DNA of 64,000 nucleotides from Streptomyces harbinensis (GTDB taxonomy: Bacteria; Actinomycetota; Actinomycetes; Streptomycetales; Streptomycetaceae), in assembly GCF_900116145.1 (NCBI RefSeq), contig NZ_FPAB01000004.1:507635-571634 (forward strand). Direction: 5' to 3'. The first letter of the stretch is position 1, and every line of letters begins with the position of its first letter. Made by a program: the position numbers and the translations under genes. Shown piece by piece: positions 8,935-16,370 of the stretch. The notes under the pieces were generated by a model, which was not told where the DNA came from, searched no databases, and saw only the letters and a program-made list of their open reading frames with translations.

Positions 8935-9435
8935 ATGGGAAGGCCAAGGGCGTTCGACGAGGACATGGCGGTACGCGCCGCCGTGGATCTGTTCAGCAGT
9001 CGTGCCTACGACGGGGTGTCCGTCGACGATCTGGTCACACACCTCGGCGTGCACCGCAACAGCCTGTACAAGACGTTCGGCAGCAAACGGGGCCTCTACA
9101 TGGCCGCCCTGCGCCGCCACCTCGCCGACGACGTCCGCCCGTTGGTGAACGTACTCACCACGGCACCGGACGCGGCGACCGTGCTGCGGCTCATCACGTC
9201 GGCCGACCTCGGCCTGCTGCTGCTCGCGGTGGCCGAACGGGCGCCGGCCGACGAGGAGGTCGCCGCCGAGGTGCGGGCCGCGCTGGGCGCGGTCGACGAG
9301 GCGATCGCCGGCGCGCTCGGTCTTCCCGCCGCCCAGGCCACCGCCCTCACCGCCGCCGCGCTGGGCATGCTCCTGCGCAAAAGCCCCGAGAGTGTCGGCA
9401 CCGCGCTGTCCCAACGCCTCGATCTTCTCGTCTGA
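8935..9435 (+). CDS. TetR/AcrR-family transcriptional regulator
   Basis: 166 residues. The N-terminal helix-turn-helix is typical: AVRAAVDLFSSRAYDGVSVDDLVTHLGVHRNSLYKTFGSKRGLYMAAL. The C-terminal ligand domain is short, and its ligand is not predictable. No Shine-Dalgarno sequence precedes the ATG, which fits the leaderless promoter upstream. The next two genes follow at 12 and 16 bases, making a three-gene operon in which the regulator probably controls the small protein and the secreted hydrolase. Confidence 0.9.
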   Translation: MGRPRAFDEDMAVRAAVDLFSSRAYDGVSVDDLVTHLGVHRNSLYKTFGSKRGLYMAALRRHLADDVRPLVNVLTTAPDAATVLRLITSADLGLLLLAVAERAPADEEVAAEVRAALGAVDEAIAGALGLPAAQATALTAAALGMLLRKSPESVGTALSQRLDLLV

Positions 9436-9447
9436 CAAGGAAACGAC

Positions 9448-9798
9448 ATGGCACTGGTCCGCATCGACGGTGACGACCTCGTCGTCGTGATCGAGGGTCT
9501 GCACAAGGTCTGGGCGCTGAAGAGCAGCCTGACCATCCCGCTGGCCAACGTGCGCGGCGCGACCGCCGACCCCGGCATCTCCGCCGAACCCAAGGGGATA
9601 CGGGCGCCCGGCACCCGCGTCCCCGGCCTGATCACGGCGGGAACGTTTCACCTCGACGGCGAGAAGGTGTTCTGGGACGTCCGGGACCCGGCGAAGACGG
9701 TCGTGGTCGAACTCGCCGACGAGCACTACGCCCGGCTGGTTCTCCAGGTCGAGGACCCGCGCGCCACCGTGGCCCTGGTCGAAAACGCCCTCCTCTAA
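9448..9798 (+). CDS. Small conserved hypothetical protein (PH-domain-like)
   Basis: 116 residues, strand-rich, with MALVRIDGDDLVVVIEGLHKVWALKSSLTIPLANVRGA at the N-terminus and FHLDGEKVFWDVRDPAKTVVVELADEHYARLVLQVEDP near the C-terminus. This pattern resembles single-domain bacterial PH-like proteins. Function unknown. It lies 12 bases downstream of the TetR gene in the same operon. Confidence 0.7.
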   Translation: MALVRIDGDDLVVVIEGLHKVWALKSSLTIPLANVRGATADPGISAEPKGIRAPGTRVPGLITAGTFHLDGEKVFWDVRDPAKTVVVELADEHYARLVLQVEDPRATVALVENALL

Positions 9799-9814
9799 CC
9801 GAAAGAGGCAGCCT

Positions 9815-10843
9815 GTGTTCCTGAACATCGTCGCGGTCGTGATGGCGTTCGCCGTCGTGACCGCCACCCCGGCCGAGGCGGCCCCCCGCCTGGTGCCCGC
9901 CTCCGACCGCGAGGTCGTCTTCACCGTTGACGGGACGACGACGTACGGCACCCTGCACGTTCCCGAGCACCGCCCCGGCCAGCGACTGCGGGCCGCCCTG
10001 CTGCTGCCCGGCAGCGGCCCCACCGACCGCGACGGCAACCAGCCCCCCGCGCTCTCCCCGAACACCCTGGCCCTGGTGGCCGACGCGCTCGGCGACAAGC
10101 AGGTCGCCACGCTGCGCTTCGACAAGTACGGCACCGGCCGCACCGGGCTCGGCGCCTACGAGGGCCGTCCGGAAGAACTCGACTACCCGGCGTTCGTCCG
10201 CCAGGCCACGGCCGCCTACGAGACGTTGCGGGACCAGCCCGAGACCGACCGCCGCGCGCTGATGGTCGTCGGGCACAGCGAGGGGGCGATGACCGCACTG
10301 CAACTCGGCGGCACCGTCAGCCCGCGCCCCGTCGGCCTGGCGCTGCTGCAACCGCAGGCGATACGCCTGCTGGACCTGGTCACCCTCCAGCTGAAGGAGC
10401 AGATCGCCGAAGCGACCCGGCAGGGCCACCTCACCCCCGAGGAACAGCGCACCATCGACGCGGCGATCGACGCCGCTGTCGCCGCCCTGCGTGACGACCG
10501 GCCGGTGGACACCACGGAGCTGCCGGCCCCGATCGCCCAGCTCTTCGAGGCCTTCCAGGGGACGAACCACCGGTTCGTGACCAGCTCGGACGCCATTTAC
10601 CCGCCGGACACCGCCGCCGCACTCCGGCCCGGGACCAGGGTGCTCCTGACGTGCGGTACGAACGACCCCCAGGTCCCCTGCGACACGACCGACGCCCTGA
10701 CCACCGCCCTGCGCCGCGCGCACGTCGGCATGCCGGGCCGGGTGACGCTGCACGGAGTGGACCATCTCCTGCACGACGAGAACCACCCGGACACCCTCGC
10801 CCCGGCGGTGCTCAGCGCCTTGCACCGCTTCGCGAAACGCTGA
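9815..10843 (+). CDS. Exported alpha/beta hydrolase
   Basis: 342 residues. The N-terminus VFLNIVAVVMAFAVVTATPAEAAPR is a signal peptide with a likely cleavage after AEA. The serine nucleophile is in GHSEGA (about residues 150-155); the conserved oxyanion region is LLPGSGPTDRDGNQP. The C-terminal LHGVDHLLHDENHP supplies the catalytic His. The GPTDRDGN and GHSEG motifs place it with secreted or periplasmic esterase-like members of the family. The substrate is unknown. It is third in the TetR operon. Confidence 0.85.
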   Translation: MFLNIVAVVMAFAVVTATPAEAAPRLVPASDREVVFTVDGTTTYGTLHVPEHRPGQRLRAALLLPGSGPTDRDGNQPPALSPNTLALVADALGDKQVATLRFDKYGTGRTGLGAYEGRPEELDYPAFVRQATAAYETLRDQPETDRRALMVVGHSEGAMTALQLGGTVSPRPVGLALLQPQAIRLLDLVTLQLKEQIAEATRQGHLTPEEQRTIDAAIDAAVAALRDDRPVDTTELPAPIAQLFEAFQGTNHRFVTSSDAIYPPDTAAALRPGTRVLLTCGTNDPQVPCDTTDALTTALRRAHVGMPGRVTLHGVDHLLHDENHPDTLAPAVLSALHRFAKR

Positions 10844-11108
10844 GGCGGCCGGAAGACGAAACCCGGACCGGTTCGGACGCTCCGGCGACACCGGCGCAGC
10901 GAGGCAGCGGGGCGACGAGTTCGGCGCAGGGCCCGCCGAGGAAGTGGTGGACGTTGATGCCGCCGTACAGCGCGCCATCGGCGGCCCGGACGGCGGCGCC
11001 CATCGTGTGGACGCCGTCCTCCCCGTCGGTCTGGGTGTCCACGATCCGGCGCGCGTACGCGATGAGTTCGTGGTCGTCGTCCGTCAGGTCCCGGGCCGGT
11101 ACGCGCAT
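10812..11108 (-). pseudogene. Truncated cytidine-deaminase-family gene
   Basis: The first 67 codons read as a cytidine/blasticidin-deaminase-like protein: RRIVDTQTDGEDGVHTMGAAVRAADGALYGGINVHHFLGGPCAELVA. The zinc ligand Cys and catalytic Glu are in PCAEL. After this point the frame becomes unrelated Ser/Arg-rich sequence and stops inside the neighbouring hydrolase gene. The second zinc motif PCGxC is missing in all frames. It therefore looks like a remnant with a lost 3' half rather than a functional enzyme. Confidence 0.7.
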
Positions 11109-11157
11109 GCGGGCATGCTACGGCCCGTGGCGGGACGGACGGCGCGCGTCCGCCGCC

Positions 11158-11388
11158 TCAGGCGGTCTTCCCGTCCCGGGCCGATGGTTCGCTGTCCCCC
11201 GGGCGGTCCGGGAAGATCCAGGTCACCCCGCCGTGGATCAGCCCGTACGCGCAGAGCCCGATCGCGAATCTCACGTACCGCATGTCGCCGGACCAGCCGT
11301 TCGGCGCGCCGAAGAAGATCCAGAACGCCAGCGCGATCCCGAGCAGTATCCCTGCCGCGCCGATCATCCTTCGCAAGGAGTCATGCAT
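11158..11388 (-). CDS. Small membrane protein
   Basis: 76 residues with two predicted membrane helices (IGAAGILLGIALAFWIFFG and FAIGLCAYGLIHGGVTWIF) and a charged C-terminal tail EPSARDGKTA. No family recognised. It may be cotranscribed with the GNAT gene upstream on the same strand, 13 bases away. Confidence 0.6.
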   Translation of the reverse strand: MHDSLRRMIGAAGILLGIALAFWIFFGAPNGWSGDMRYVRFAIGLCAYGLIHGGVTWIFPDRPGDSEPSARDGKTA

Positions 11389-11401
11389 GAAGGGGAGCCT
11401 T

Positions 11402-11869
11402 TCATACGAGTACCCGCTCGTAACATACCGAGATCGCCGAGCCCACGTACGCGCCGAACAGCGGGATCGGACGGTACCCCTGCCGCCGGTAGAACCGTTC
11501 GGCGTCCGGCTGCCGGTGGCCGGTCTCCAGCCGGAGCGTCGTCCAGCCGCGCTCGACGGCCGCCGCCTCCAGGGCGCGCAGCACGGCGGCGGCCACCCCG
11601 GTGCCCCGGGCCTGTGGCGCGACGTACATCCGCTTCACCTCTGCGCTGCCCGCGTCGAGCCGCCGCAGCGCGCCGCACGCCAGCGCCGCCCCCGCACCGC
11701 CGCCGTCCCGGGCCACCAGGAACAGGTCGATGTCGGCGGCGGACGGTACCGTCCCCGGCTCGTGGTCCTCGCTCCCGTACCGCGCGTCGAGTTCGGCCCG
11801 CTGCGCGGCGCGCAGCGCGGCGCCCTCGGGGTCGTTCCAGTCCAGCGCTTCGATCGTCCACCCGGACAT
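11402..11869 (-). CDS. GNAT-family N-acetyltransferase
   Basis: 155 residues. The acetyl-CoA binding motif A is VKRMYVAPQARGTGVAAAVLRALEAAA (the RGTG loop), followed by motif B LRLETGHRQPDAERFYRRQGY. The acceptor is unknown. It is divergent from a TetR gene across an intergenic region with two palindromes, so it is the likely target of that regulator. Confidence 0.88.
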   Translation of the reverse strand: MSGWTIEALDWNDPEGAALRAAQRAELDARYGSEDHEPGTVPSAADIDLFLVARDGGGAGAALACGALRRLDAGSAEVKRMYVAPQARGTGVAAAVLRALEAAAVERGWTTLRLETGHRQPDAERFYRRQGYRPIPLFGAYVGSAISVCYERVLV

Positions 11870-11882
11870 ATGCCGCCACCTC

Positions 11883-11912
11883 CGTAACAACTGTTACGGT
11901 AACAAGCGTTAC
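11883..11912. promoter_or_regulatory. Two abutting palindromic operators
   Basis: CGTAACAACTGTTACG (11883-11898) is a palindrome with arms CGTAACA/TGTTACG. It is followed at once by GTAACAAGCGTTAC (11899-11912), with arms GTAAC/GTTAC. Both share the GTAAC half-site and lie midway between the divergent GNAT and TetR genes, as expected for a TetR repressor that controls both directions. Confidence 0.75.
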
Positions 11913-11944
11913 GAGCCCCCTCCCAGCCTCCCGAGGTGAGATCC

Positions 11945-12532
11945 GTGTCACGACCGTCCCACGGCGGCGCAACCGACGAACGCCTCACCCGGGCCGTGCA
12001 CGACGTCCTCGCCCGGCAGGGCCTCGAACGCCTCACCATCCGCGCCGTCGCCACCGCCGCCGGATGCACGACCGGCCTGGTCATGCACCGTTTCCCCAAC
12101 CGCCGCGCACTGCTGCTGCACGCCCGCCGCACCATGCACGAGAACGCCCGCGCCCGCGTCGAGGCCATCGAGGCGGCGGCCCCCGACCCGCGCACCGCGC
12201 TGCGCGACGTCCTGCGCAACGGCCTGTCGCTCGACGAGCCGACGACCGACGCCAGCGTCGTCTGGGTCGGCTTCCTCGCCGCGTCCGTGACCGACCCAGA
12301 ACTCACCGCCGAACACCGCGCGCACAACGCCTCCTGGCGGCAGCGCATCACCCGGCTCGTCGCCTCGGCCGCCCCCGACTGGCCGGCGGAGCGGGTACGC
12401 ACCGTCGCGTACGCCCTCGTCGCCATGGTCGAGGGCGCCGCCGCCCTCGCGACCGCCGACCCGGACACCTTCACTCCGGCCGAACAGACCGGACTGCTGG
12501 ATGCGACGCTGGCAGCTCACGGCCTGGCGTGA
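11945..12532 (+). CDS. TetR/AcrR-family transcriptional regulator
   Basis: 195 residues. The DNA-binding domain is LTRAVHDVLARQGLERLTIRAVATAAGCTTGLVMHRFPNRRALLLHA. GTG at 11945 follows GAGGTGAG at good spacing; an in-frame GTG at 11936 lies within that ribosome site. The gene is divergent from the GNAT acetyltransferase and the small membrane protein, and the two palindromes between them are its probable operators. The C-terminal domain is of the TetR_C_6 kind by appearance. Confidence 0.88.
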   Translation: MSRPSHGGATDERLTRAVHDVLARQGLERLTIRAVATAAGCTTGLVMHRFPNRRALLLHARRTMHENARARVEAIEAAAPDPRTALRDVLRNGLSLDEPTTDASVVWVGFLAASVTDPELTAEHRAHNASWRQRITRLVASAAPDWPAERVRTVAYALVAMVEGAAALATADPDTFTPAEQTGLLDATLAAHGLA

Positions 12533-13001
12533 GCGCAGCCGAGGCCAGCCGCAGGTGCGCGATCGCGGCACCCATCGCCTCGCACAACTCGGAGCCGTTC
12601 GTCGCCAGCGGCTCCATCGGAACCGGCGGTACGAGCCACCGCCGCCCGCACAGCGCGTGCCGGTGCGACCCCACGGCGGCCAGCGGCGTCGGCCACCGGA
12701 TCGCGCCACGCCCCACGCACCGGGTGCCCGGCAGCGGTGGCCAGCTCACGCTGGTCCCCAGCGGCACGACGAACTCGATCGCCCCCCGCAACGGCGCATC
12801 CAGCACCGCCCCCAGCCGCACCCCCAGCACCCGCGCCCGCGCCACGGTCAGCGCCCCGACCGCGTGCGTCACACGCGCCACGTCCCAGGCGGTACCGACC
12901 GGCACCTCTGCGGCCTGATCCCACCGCCACTTCGACTCGACATCGAGACGGCAAGCCCCGGCCGCAACTGCCCTCGAAAGGGCGGAACTTTCTGCATCCA
13001 T
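12471..13001 (-). CDS. Hypothetical protein
   Basis: 176 residues beginning MDAESSALSRAVAAGACRLD (ATG at 13001; a GTG at 13010 is also possible, and neither has a good ribosome site). A central block GAIEFVVPLGTSVSWPPLPGTRCVGRGAIRWP resembles small proteins found next to XRE/DUF397 regulator pairs in streptomycetes. No function is known to me. Its 3' end overlaps the end of the TetR gene by 62 bases, and it is divergent from the XRE gene. Confidence 0.5.
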   Translation of the reverse strand: MDAESSALSRAVAAGACRLDVESKWRWDQAAEVPVGTAWDVARVTHAVGALTVARARVLGVRLGAVLDAPLRGAIEFVVPLGTSVSWPPLPGTRCVGRGAIRWPTPLAAVGSHRHALCGRRWLVPPVPMEPLATNGSELCEAMGAAIAHLRLASAALTPGRELPASHPAVRSVRPE

Positions 13002-13050
13002 GGGACACACGGTGGATGACCAGCGGATACTCGCGTCAGTGACGAGGTGG

Positions 13051-13095
13051 GTACGTAAGGTGTACGTGCGGCCTCGGAGACGCCTGGTACGTACC
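13051..13095. promoter_or_regulatory. Three GTACGT repeats upstream of XRE gene
   Basis: GTACGT occurs at 13051-13056, 13062-13067 and 13087-13092. The last copy is the core of the perfect palindrome GGTACGTACC (13086-13095). The copies lie 22-66 bases before the XRE start codon, so they are candidate operator half-sites for this autoregulated locus. Confidence 0.5.
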
Positions 13096-13116
13096 GTAAG
13101 AGGGAAGGCCGCTCAC

Positions 13117-13932
13117 ATGGCAGATGAGAGTTCCCAGTTTCCGGTCAGCTATCGCTATTTCGGCAGCCAGTTCCAACTCTGGCGCCAGAACGCCCAAGTA
13201 CGGCGAGAAACGATCGCCGAGGCGGCGAACTACTCCGTGGACACGGTGAAGTCCGTCGAACAGGGACGGAGGCGGGTCCCGCCCCGGCTCGCGGAGATCG
13301 CGGACGAGATGTTCGGGGCGCGGGGGTTGCTCCTGGCCGGCATCCCGTACTTGAAGCGGGAGCGCTACCCGGAACGGTCCCGCACGTACTTCGAGTACGA
13401 GAACGAAGCGATCGCGATGTGGTGGTACGAGCCTCTGCTCATCCCGGGGCTCTTGCAGACGGAAGAGTACGCCAACGCCCTGATCAGCGGTCGCTACCCG
13501 CCCTGGGAGGACGACGAGGCGGAGGAAAAGGTCAGGGGGCGACTGGCGCGGAGGGCCCTTCTGACGAGCAAGCCAACCGTTGCCTTCAGCTTCGTACTCT
13601 ACGAAGCTGTACTGCGCTGTCCTGTGGGAGGCGACCAGGCCCTGAAGGAACAACTCTGTCACCTGGTGGAGGTGGCAAAGCTGCGCAACGTCTCTATTCA
13701 GGTACTCCCGTTCGAACGGGTGGTGCCCTCAGCGCTCAATGGCCCTATGGTCCTGTTGGAAACGCGAGATCACGAGCACTTCGCCTTGGTTGAAGGCCAA
13801 TCACTGAGCCAGCAGACGACTGCACCCACCGATGTCAGCACGCTGACTCAGCGTTATGGCATGATCCGCACGCAGGCTCTCAGCGAAGAAGAGTCCGTGT
13901 CTTTCATCGAACGAATGGTGGAACCTCTATGA
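13117..13932 (+). CDS. XRE-family regulator with DUF5753 ligand domain
   Basis: 271 residues. The N-terminal helix-turn-helix (FGSQFQLWRQNAQVRRETIAEAANYSVDTVKSVEQGRRRVPP) is followed by the DUF5753 domain that is typical of streptomycete WhiJ/AbaA-type regulators: YFEYENEAIAMWWYEPLLIPGLLQTEEYA, then VLYEAVLRCPVGG and SIQVLPFERVVPSALNGPMVLLE. Such regulators are paired with a small DUF397 protein, as here (stop and next start overlap). Paralogues of these pairs influence development and antibiotic production. The specific target is unknown. Confidence 0.9.
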   Translation: MADESSQFPVSYRYFGSQFQLWRQNAQVRRETIAEAANYSVDTVKSVEQGRRRVPPRLAEIADEMFGARGLLLAGIPYLKRERYPERSRTYFEYENEAIAMWWYEPLLIPGLLQTEEYANALISGRYPPWEDDEAEEKVRGRLARRALLTSKPTVAFSFVLYEAVLRCPVGGDQALKEQLCHLVEVAKLRNVSIQVLPFERVVPSALNGPMVLLETRDHEHFALVEGQSLSQQTTAPTDVSTLTQRYGMIRTQALSEEESVSFIERMVEPL

Positions 13933-14165
13933 GTGACGAACTGATGTGGTTCACGTCCAGCTACAGCGACACGGAAGGCAGCGCCTGCGTCGAAGTCGCC
14001 CTTGCCTGGTACAAGTCCAGTTACAGCGACGACGAAGGCAGCGCCTGCGTCGAGGTGGCGGCCTGCCCCACCACCATCCACGTCCGGGACTCCAAGTGCC
14101 CGGCCGACCCGCACCTCAGCTTCCGGCCGGACGCCTTCACCGCGTTCCTCGACACCATCCGCTGA
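13929..14165 (+). CDS. DUF397 protein with duplicated N-terminal repeat
   Basis: 78 residues. DUF397 proteins normally start with one W-x-SSYS-x-EGSxCVEVA unit. Here it is present twice in tandem, residues 7-26 and 27-46 (WFTSSYSDTEGSACVEVALA, then WYKSSYSDDEGSACVEVAAC), before the usual VRDSK...L.F...AFTAFL end. The repeat period is 20 residues (60 bases, 13947-14006 and 14007-14066). The start overlaps the stop of the XRE gene. DUF397 proteins act as partners of the adjacent regulator. Confidence 0.88.
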   Translation: MSDELMWFTSSYSDTEGSACVEVALAWYKSSYSDDEGSACVEVAACPTTIHVRDSKCPADPHLSFRPDAFTAFLDTIR

Positions 14166-14174
14166 GCCGCACGT

Positions 14175-14609
14175 TCAGTCCAGACAGAACTCGTTGCCCT
14201 CGACGTCCTGCATCACGATGCACGACTCGTTCTCCTCGTCAGCCGGGAGCAGCCGTACCCGCGTGGCGCCGAGGGCGACCAGGCGCGCGCATTCGGCCTC
14301 CAGCGTGGCCAGGCGTTCCGCGCCGACGAGACCGATGCCGGCCCGTACGTCGACGTGCACGCGGTTCTTGACGACCTTGCCCTCGGGTACCCGCTGGAAG
14401 TACAGGCGCGGGCCCACGCCGGAGGGGTCTGCGCAGGCGGCCCACGTGTCCCGCTCCTCCGGCGGCAGGGACTCGTTGTACGCCTCCCACGTGTCGTAGC
14501 CCTCCGGGGGCGGCGCCACGACGTACCCGAGCGTCTCGGCCCAGAAGCGCGCGACGCGCAGGGGCGAGGCGCAGTCGAACGTGATCTGAACCTGCTTGAT
14601 CGATGCCAT
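14175..14609 (-). CDS. VOC-family (glyoxalase-like) protein
   Basis: 144 residues with the paired beta-alpha-beta-beta-beta pattern of vicinal-oxygen-chelate proteins: VQITFDCASPLRVARFWAETLGYVV, RLYFQRVPEGKVVKNRVHVDVRAG, and VMQDVEGNEFCLD. It is of the glyoxalase-like domain type common in actinomycetes. Substrate unknown. The gene follows the HxlR gene on the same strand and may belong to its regulon. Confidence 0.85.
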   Translation of the reverse strand: MASIKQVQITFDCASPLRVARFWAETLGYVVAPPPEGYDTWEAYNESLPPEERDTWAACADPSGVGPRLYFQRVPEGKVVKNRVHVDVRAGIGLVGAERLATLEAECARLVALGATRVRLLPADEENESCIVMQDVEGNEFCLD

Positions 14610-14662
14610 CGGCGCACCATAGCAACGGAGGGGGCCCGCTTCCTCCCCTTTTTCCGCGTGCG

Positions 14663-15115
14663 TCAGGAGGTGCGCGCCTCGTGGCTCTCGCGGTGCGCGA
14701 GAACCTCGCCCATGTGCGTCTGCGCCCAGCCCCTGACCTCGCGCATGACGTGGTGCAGCGACAGCCCGAGGCCGGTCAGCTCGTAGGAGACGGTGACCGG
14801 GACGGTCGGCGTCACGGTACGGGTGAGCAGCCCGTCCCGCTCCAGCGAGCGGAGGGTCTGGGTGAGCATCTTCTGGCTGACCCCGGCCAGCAGCCGGGAG
14901 AGTTCGGAGTACCGCATCGCCCTCGGCCCGTCCGCCTGCGCGCTTGTCTCGCCGGTCCGGCCGGGGCCGCTGTCGCCGCCCAGGGCGCACAGGATCAGGA
15001 CGGCCCACTTGTCGGAGATCCGGTCGAGCAACTGCCGGCTGGGGCAGCCCGCCAGGAACGCGTTGTACTCCGCCTTGGCCTGCGCCCGCCGCTGCGCCGC
15101 GTTCATCGTCGTCAT
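14663..15115 (-). CDS. HxlR-family transcriptional regulator
   Basis: 150 residues. The winged-helix core CPSRQLLDRISDKWAVLILCALG, RYSELSRLLAGVSQKMLTQTLRSLERDGLLTRTV and PVTVSYELTGLGLSL is diagnostic of HxlR. The conserved Cys in the N-terminal CPSRQ is present, which in some members senses thiol or electrophile stress. The ATG at 15115 has GGAGAGG upstream. It is divergent from an aldo/keto reductase that is its likely target. Confidence 0.9.
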   Translation of the reverse strand: MTTMNAAQRRAQAKAEYNAFLAGCPSRQLLDRISDKWAVLILCALGGDSGPGRTGETSAQADGPRAMRYSELSRLLAGVSQKMLTQTLRSLERDGLLTRTVTPTVPVTVSYELTGLGLSLHHVMREVRGWAQTHMGEVLAHRESHEARTS

Positions 15116-15152
15116 CGCTCGCACCTCTCCCCGCTGGGTGGGTTACGCACTC

Positions 15153-15168
15153 GGAAGTGCCTACTTCC
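15153..15168. promoter_or_regulatory. Inverted repeat, candidate HxlR operator
   Basis: GGAAGTGCCTACTTCC is a perfect palindrome of two six-base arms about a four-base centre. A third GGGAAG lies at 15174-15179. The site is in the divergent interval between hxlR and the aldo/keto reductase. Confidence 0.65.
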
Positions 15169-15247
15169 CGATGGGAAGCAGCTCTCCCATGCTGAGGGAG
15201 GGAGGCGGCAGGCGCCACCCCCTCCGTGCACGACGAAAGGCAGCAGC

Positions 15248-16122
15248 ATGAGCAGCACACCCTCCCTTCCTCTCCCCGGTGGTACCTGGGCCCTGGGGAC
15301 CTGACCGTTACCCGCTTCGGTTACGGCGCGATGCAACTGGCCGGGCCGTGGGTCATGGGGCCGCCGGCCGATCGCGAGGGGGCGCTGGCCGTGCTGCGGG
15401 CGGCGGTGGAGGCGGGTATCACCCACATCGACACCAGCGACGCGTACGGGCCGCGTATCACCAACGAGTTGATCCGCGAGGCGCTGCACCCCTACCGGGC
15501 GTCGCTGCACATCGCGACGAAGGTGGGCGGGACGCGCGACGCGCAGGGTGGCTGGCCTCCGGCCCGGCGGCCGGAGGAACTGCGCCAGCAGGTCCGCGAC
15601 AACCTCACGTCCCTCGGTCTCGATGTCCTCGATGTGGTCAACCTCCGGCTCGGCGACGCGGAGGGGCCGCAGCCCGGCTCGCTCGCCGAGGCGTTCGGGA
15701 CGCTCGTCGAACTCCAGCAGCAGGGGCTGATCCGGCACCTCGGGGTCAGCAATGCCACCGCCGAGCAGGTCGCCGAGGCGCAGGGCATCGCTCCGATCGT
15801 GTGCGTGCAGAACCTGTACAACCTCGCCCATCGCCAGGACGATCCGCTCATCGACCGGCTCGCGGCCGAGGGGATCGCGTACGTGCCGTTCTTCCCGCTC
15901 GGAGGCTTCACCCCGCTCCAGTCCGCTGCCCTGTCGGCGGTCGCGGCCCGGCGCGGGACGGCTCCGATGTCCGTCGCGCTGGCCTGGTTGCTGCGACGGT
16001 CGCCGAACATCCTGCTCATCCCCGGTACGTCCTCGACGGCCCATCTGCGGGAGAACATCGCGGGTGCGGGACTCGACCTCTCTCCCGAGGACCTGACCGA
16101 ACTGGATGCCATCGGCCGGTGA
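15248..16122 (+). CDS. Aldo/keto reductase with probable frameshift near its start
   Basis: NADPH-dependent oxidoreductase of the aldo/keto reductase superfamily. The barrel begins at LTVTRFGYGAMQLAGPW, with the catalytic Asp/Tyr in HIDTSDAYGP, then HIATKVGG and, near the C-terminus, PMSVALAWLLRRSPNILLIPGTSS (the NADP-binding end). ATG at 15248, with GAAAGG upstream, starts the typical MSSTPSLPLPGGTWALG but stops 19 codons later. The remainder is one base out of phase, joined at the G run 15295-15298. One extra G would restore MSSTPS...WALGDLTVTRF. The main frame is open from a GTG at 15226 but then has an atypical N-terminus and no ribosome site. Either a real one-base deletion or a sequence error. 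Confidence 0.75.
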
Positions 16123-16315
16123 CCGCTCCACAGCGTCAATGCGCGTACGGAATGTTCATTCCCCGGGGGGCGAACGGTATTTCGAAATATCGTGTGTTGA
16201 TGCAGGTGGTACGGCGTGGCGAGGGGAATTCACTGGGGTTTTGGCCAACGCTTGGGGCTTGCGTCGTCACTATGTGCGACGCGTAGTGTCTGCGCTGTTC
16301 AGAGCCACAGCAAAA

Positions 16316-16344
16316 GCCCCCGCGATGCTGGAACATCCGGGGGC
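16316..16344. repeat. Stem-loop upstream of winged-helix gene
   Basis: GCCCCCG (16316-16322) and GATG pair with CATC and CGGGGGC (16338-16344) around the loop CTGGAA, with one bulged C. AAAA precedes it, so on the minus strand it resembles an intrinsic terminator; on the plus strand it lies 27 bases before the winged-helix gene and could shape its leader. Confidence 0.55.
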
Positions 16345-16370
16345 GTGACACCAAGGGACGACAGCCCTCG

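Noticed and set aside
16106..16348. 80-codon frame after the aldo/keto reductase
   Set aside because: It overlaps the reductase end and the stem-loop, with no family text and irregular third-position composition.
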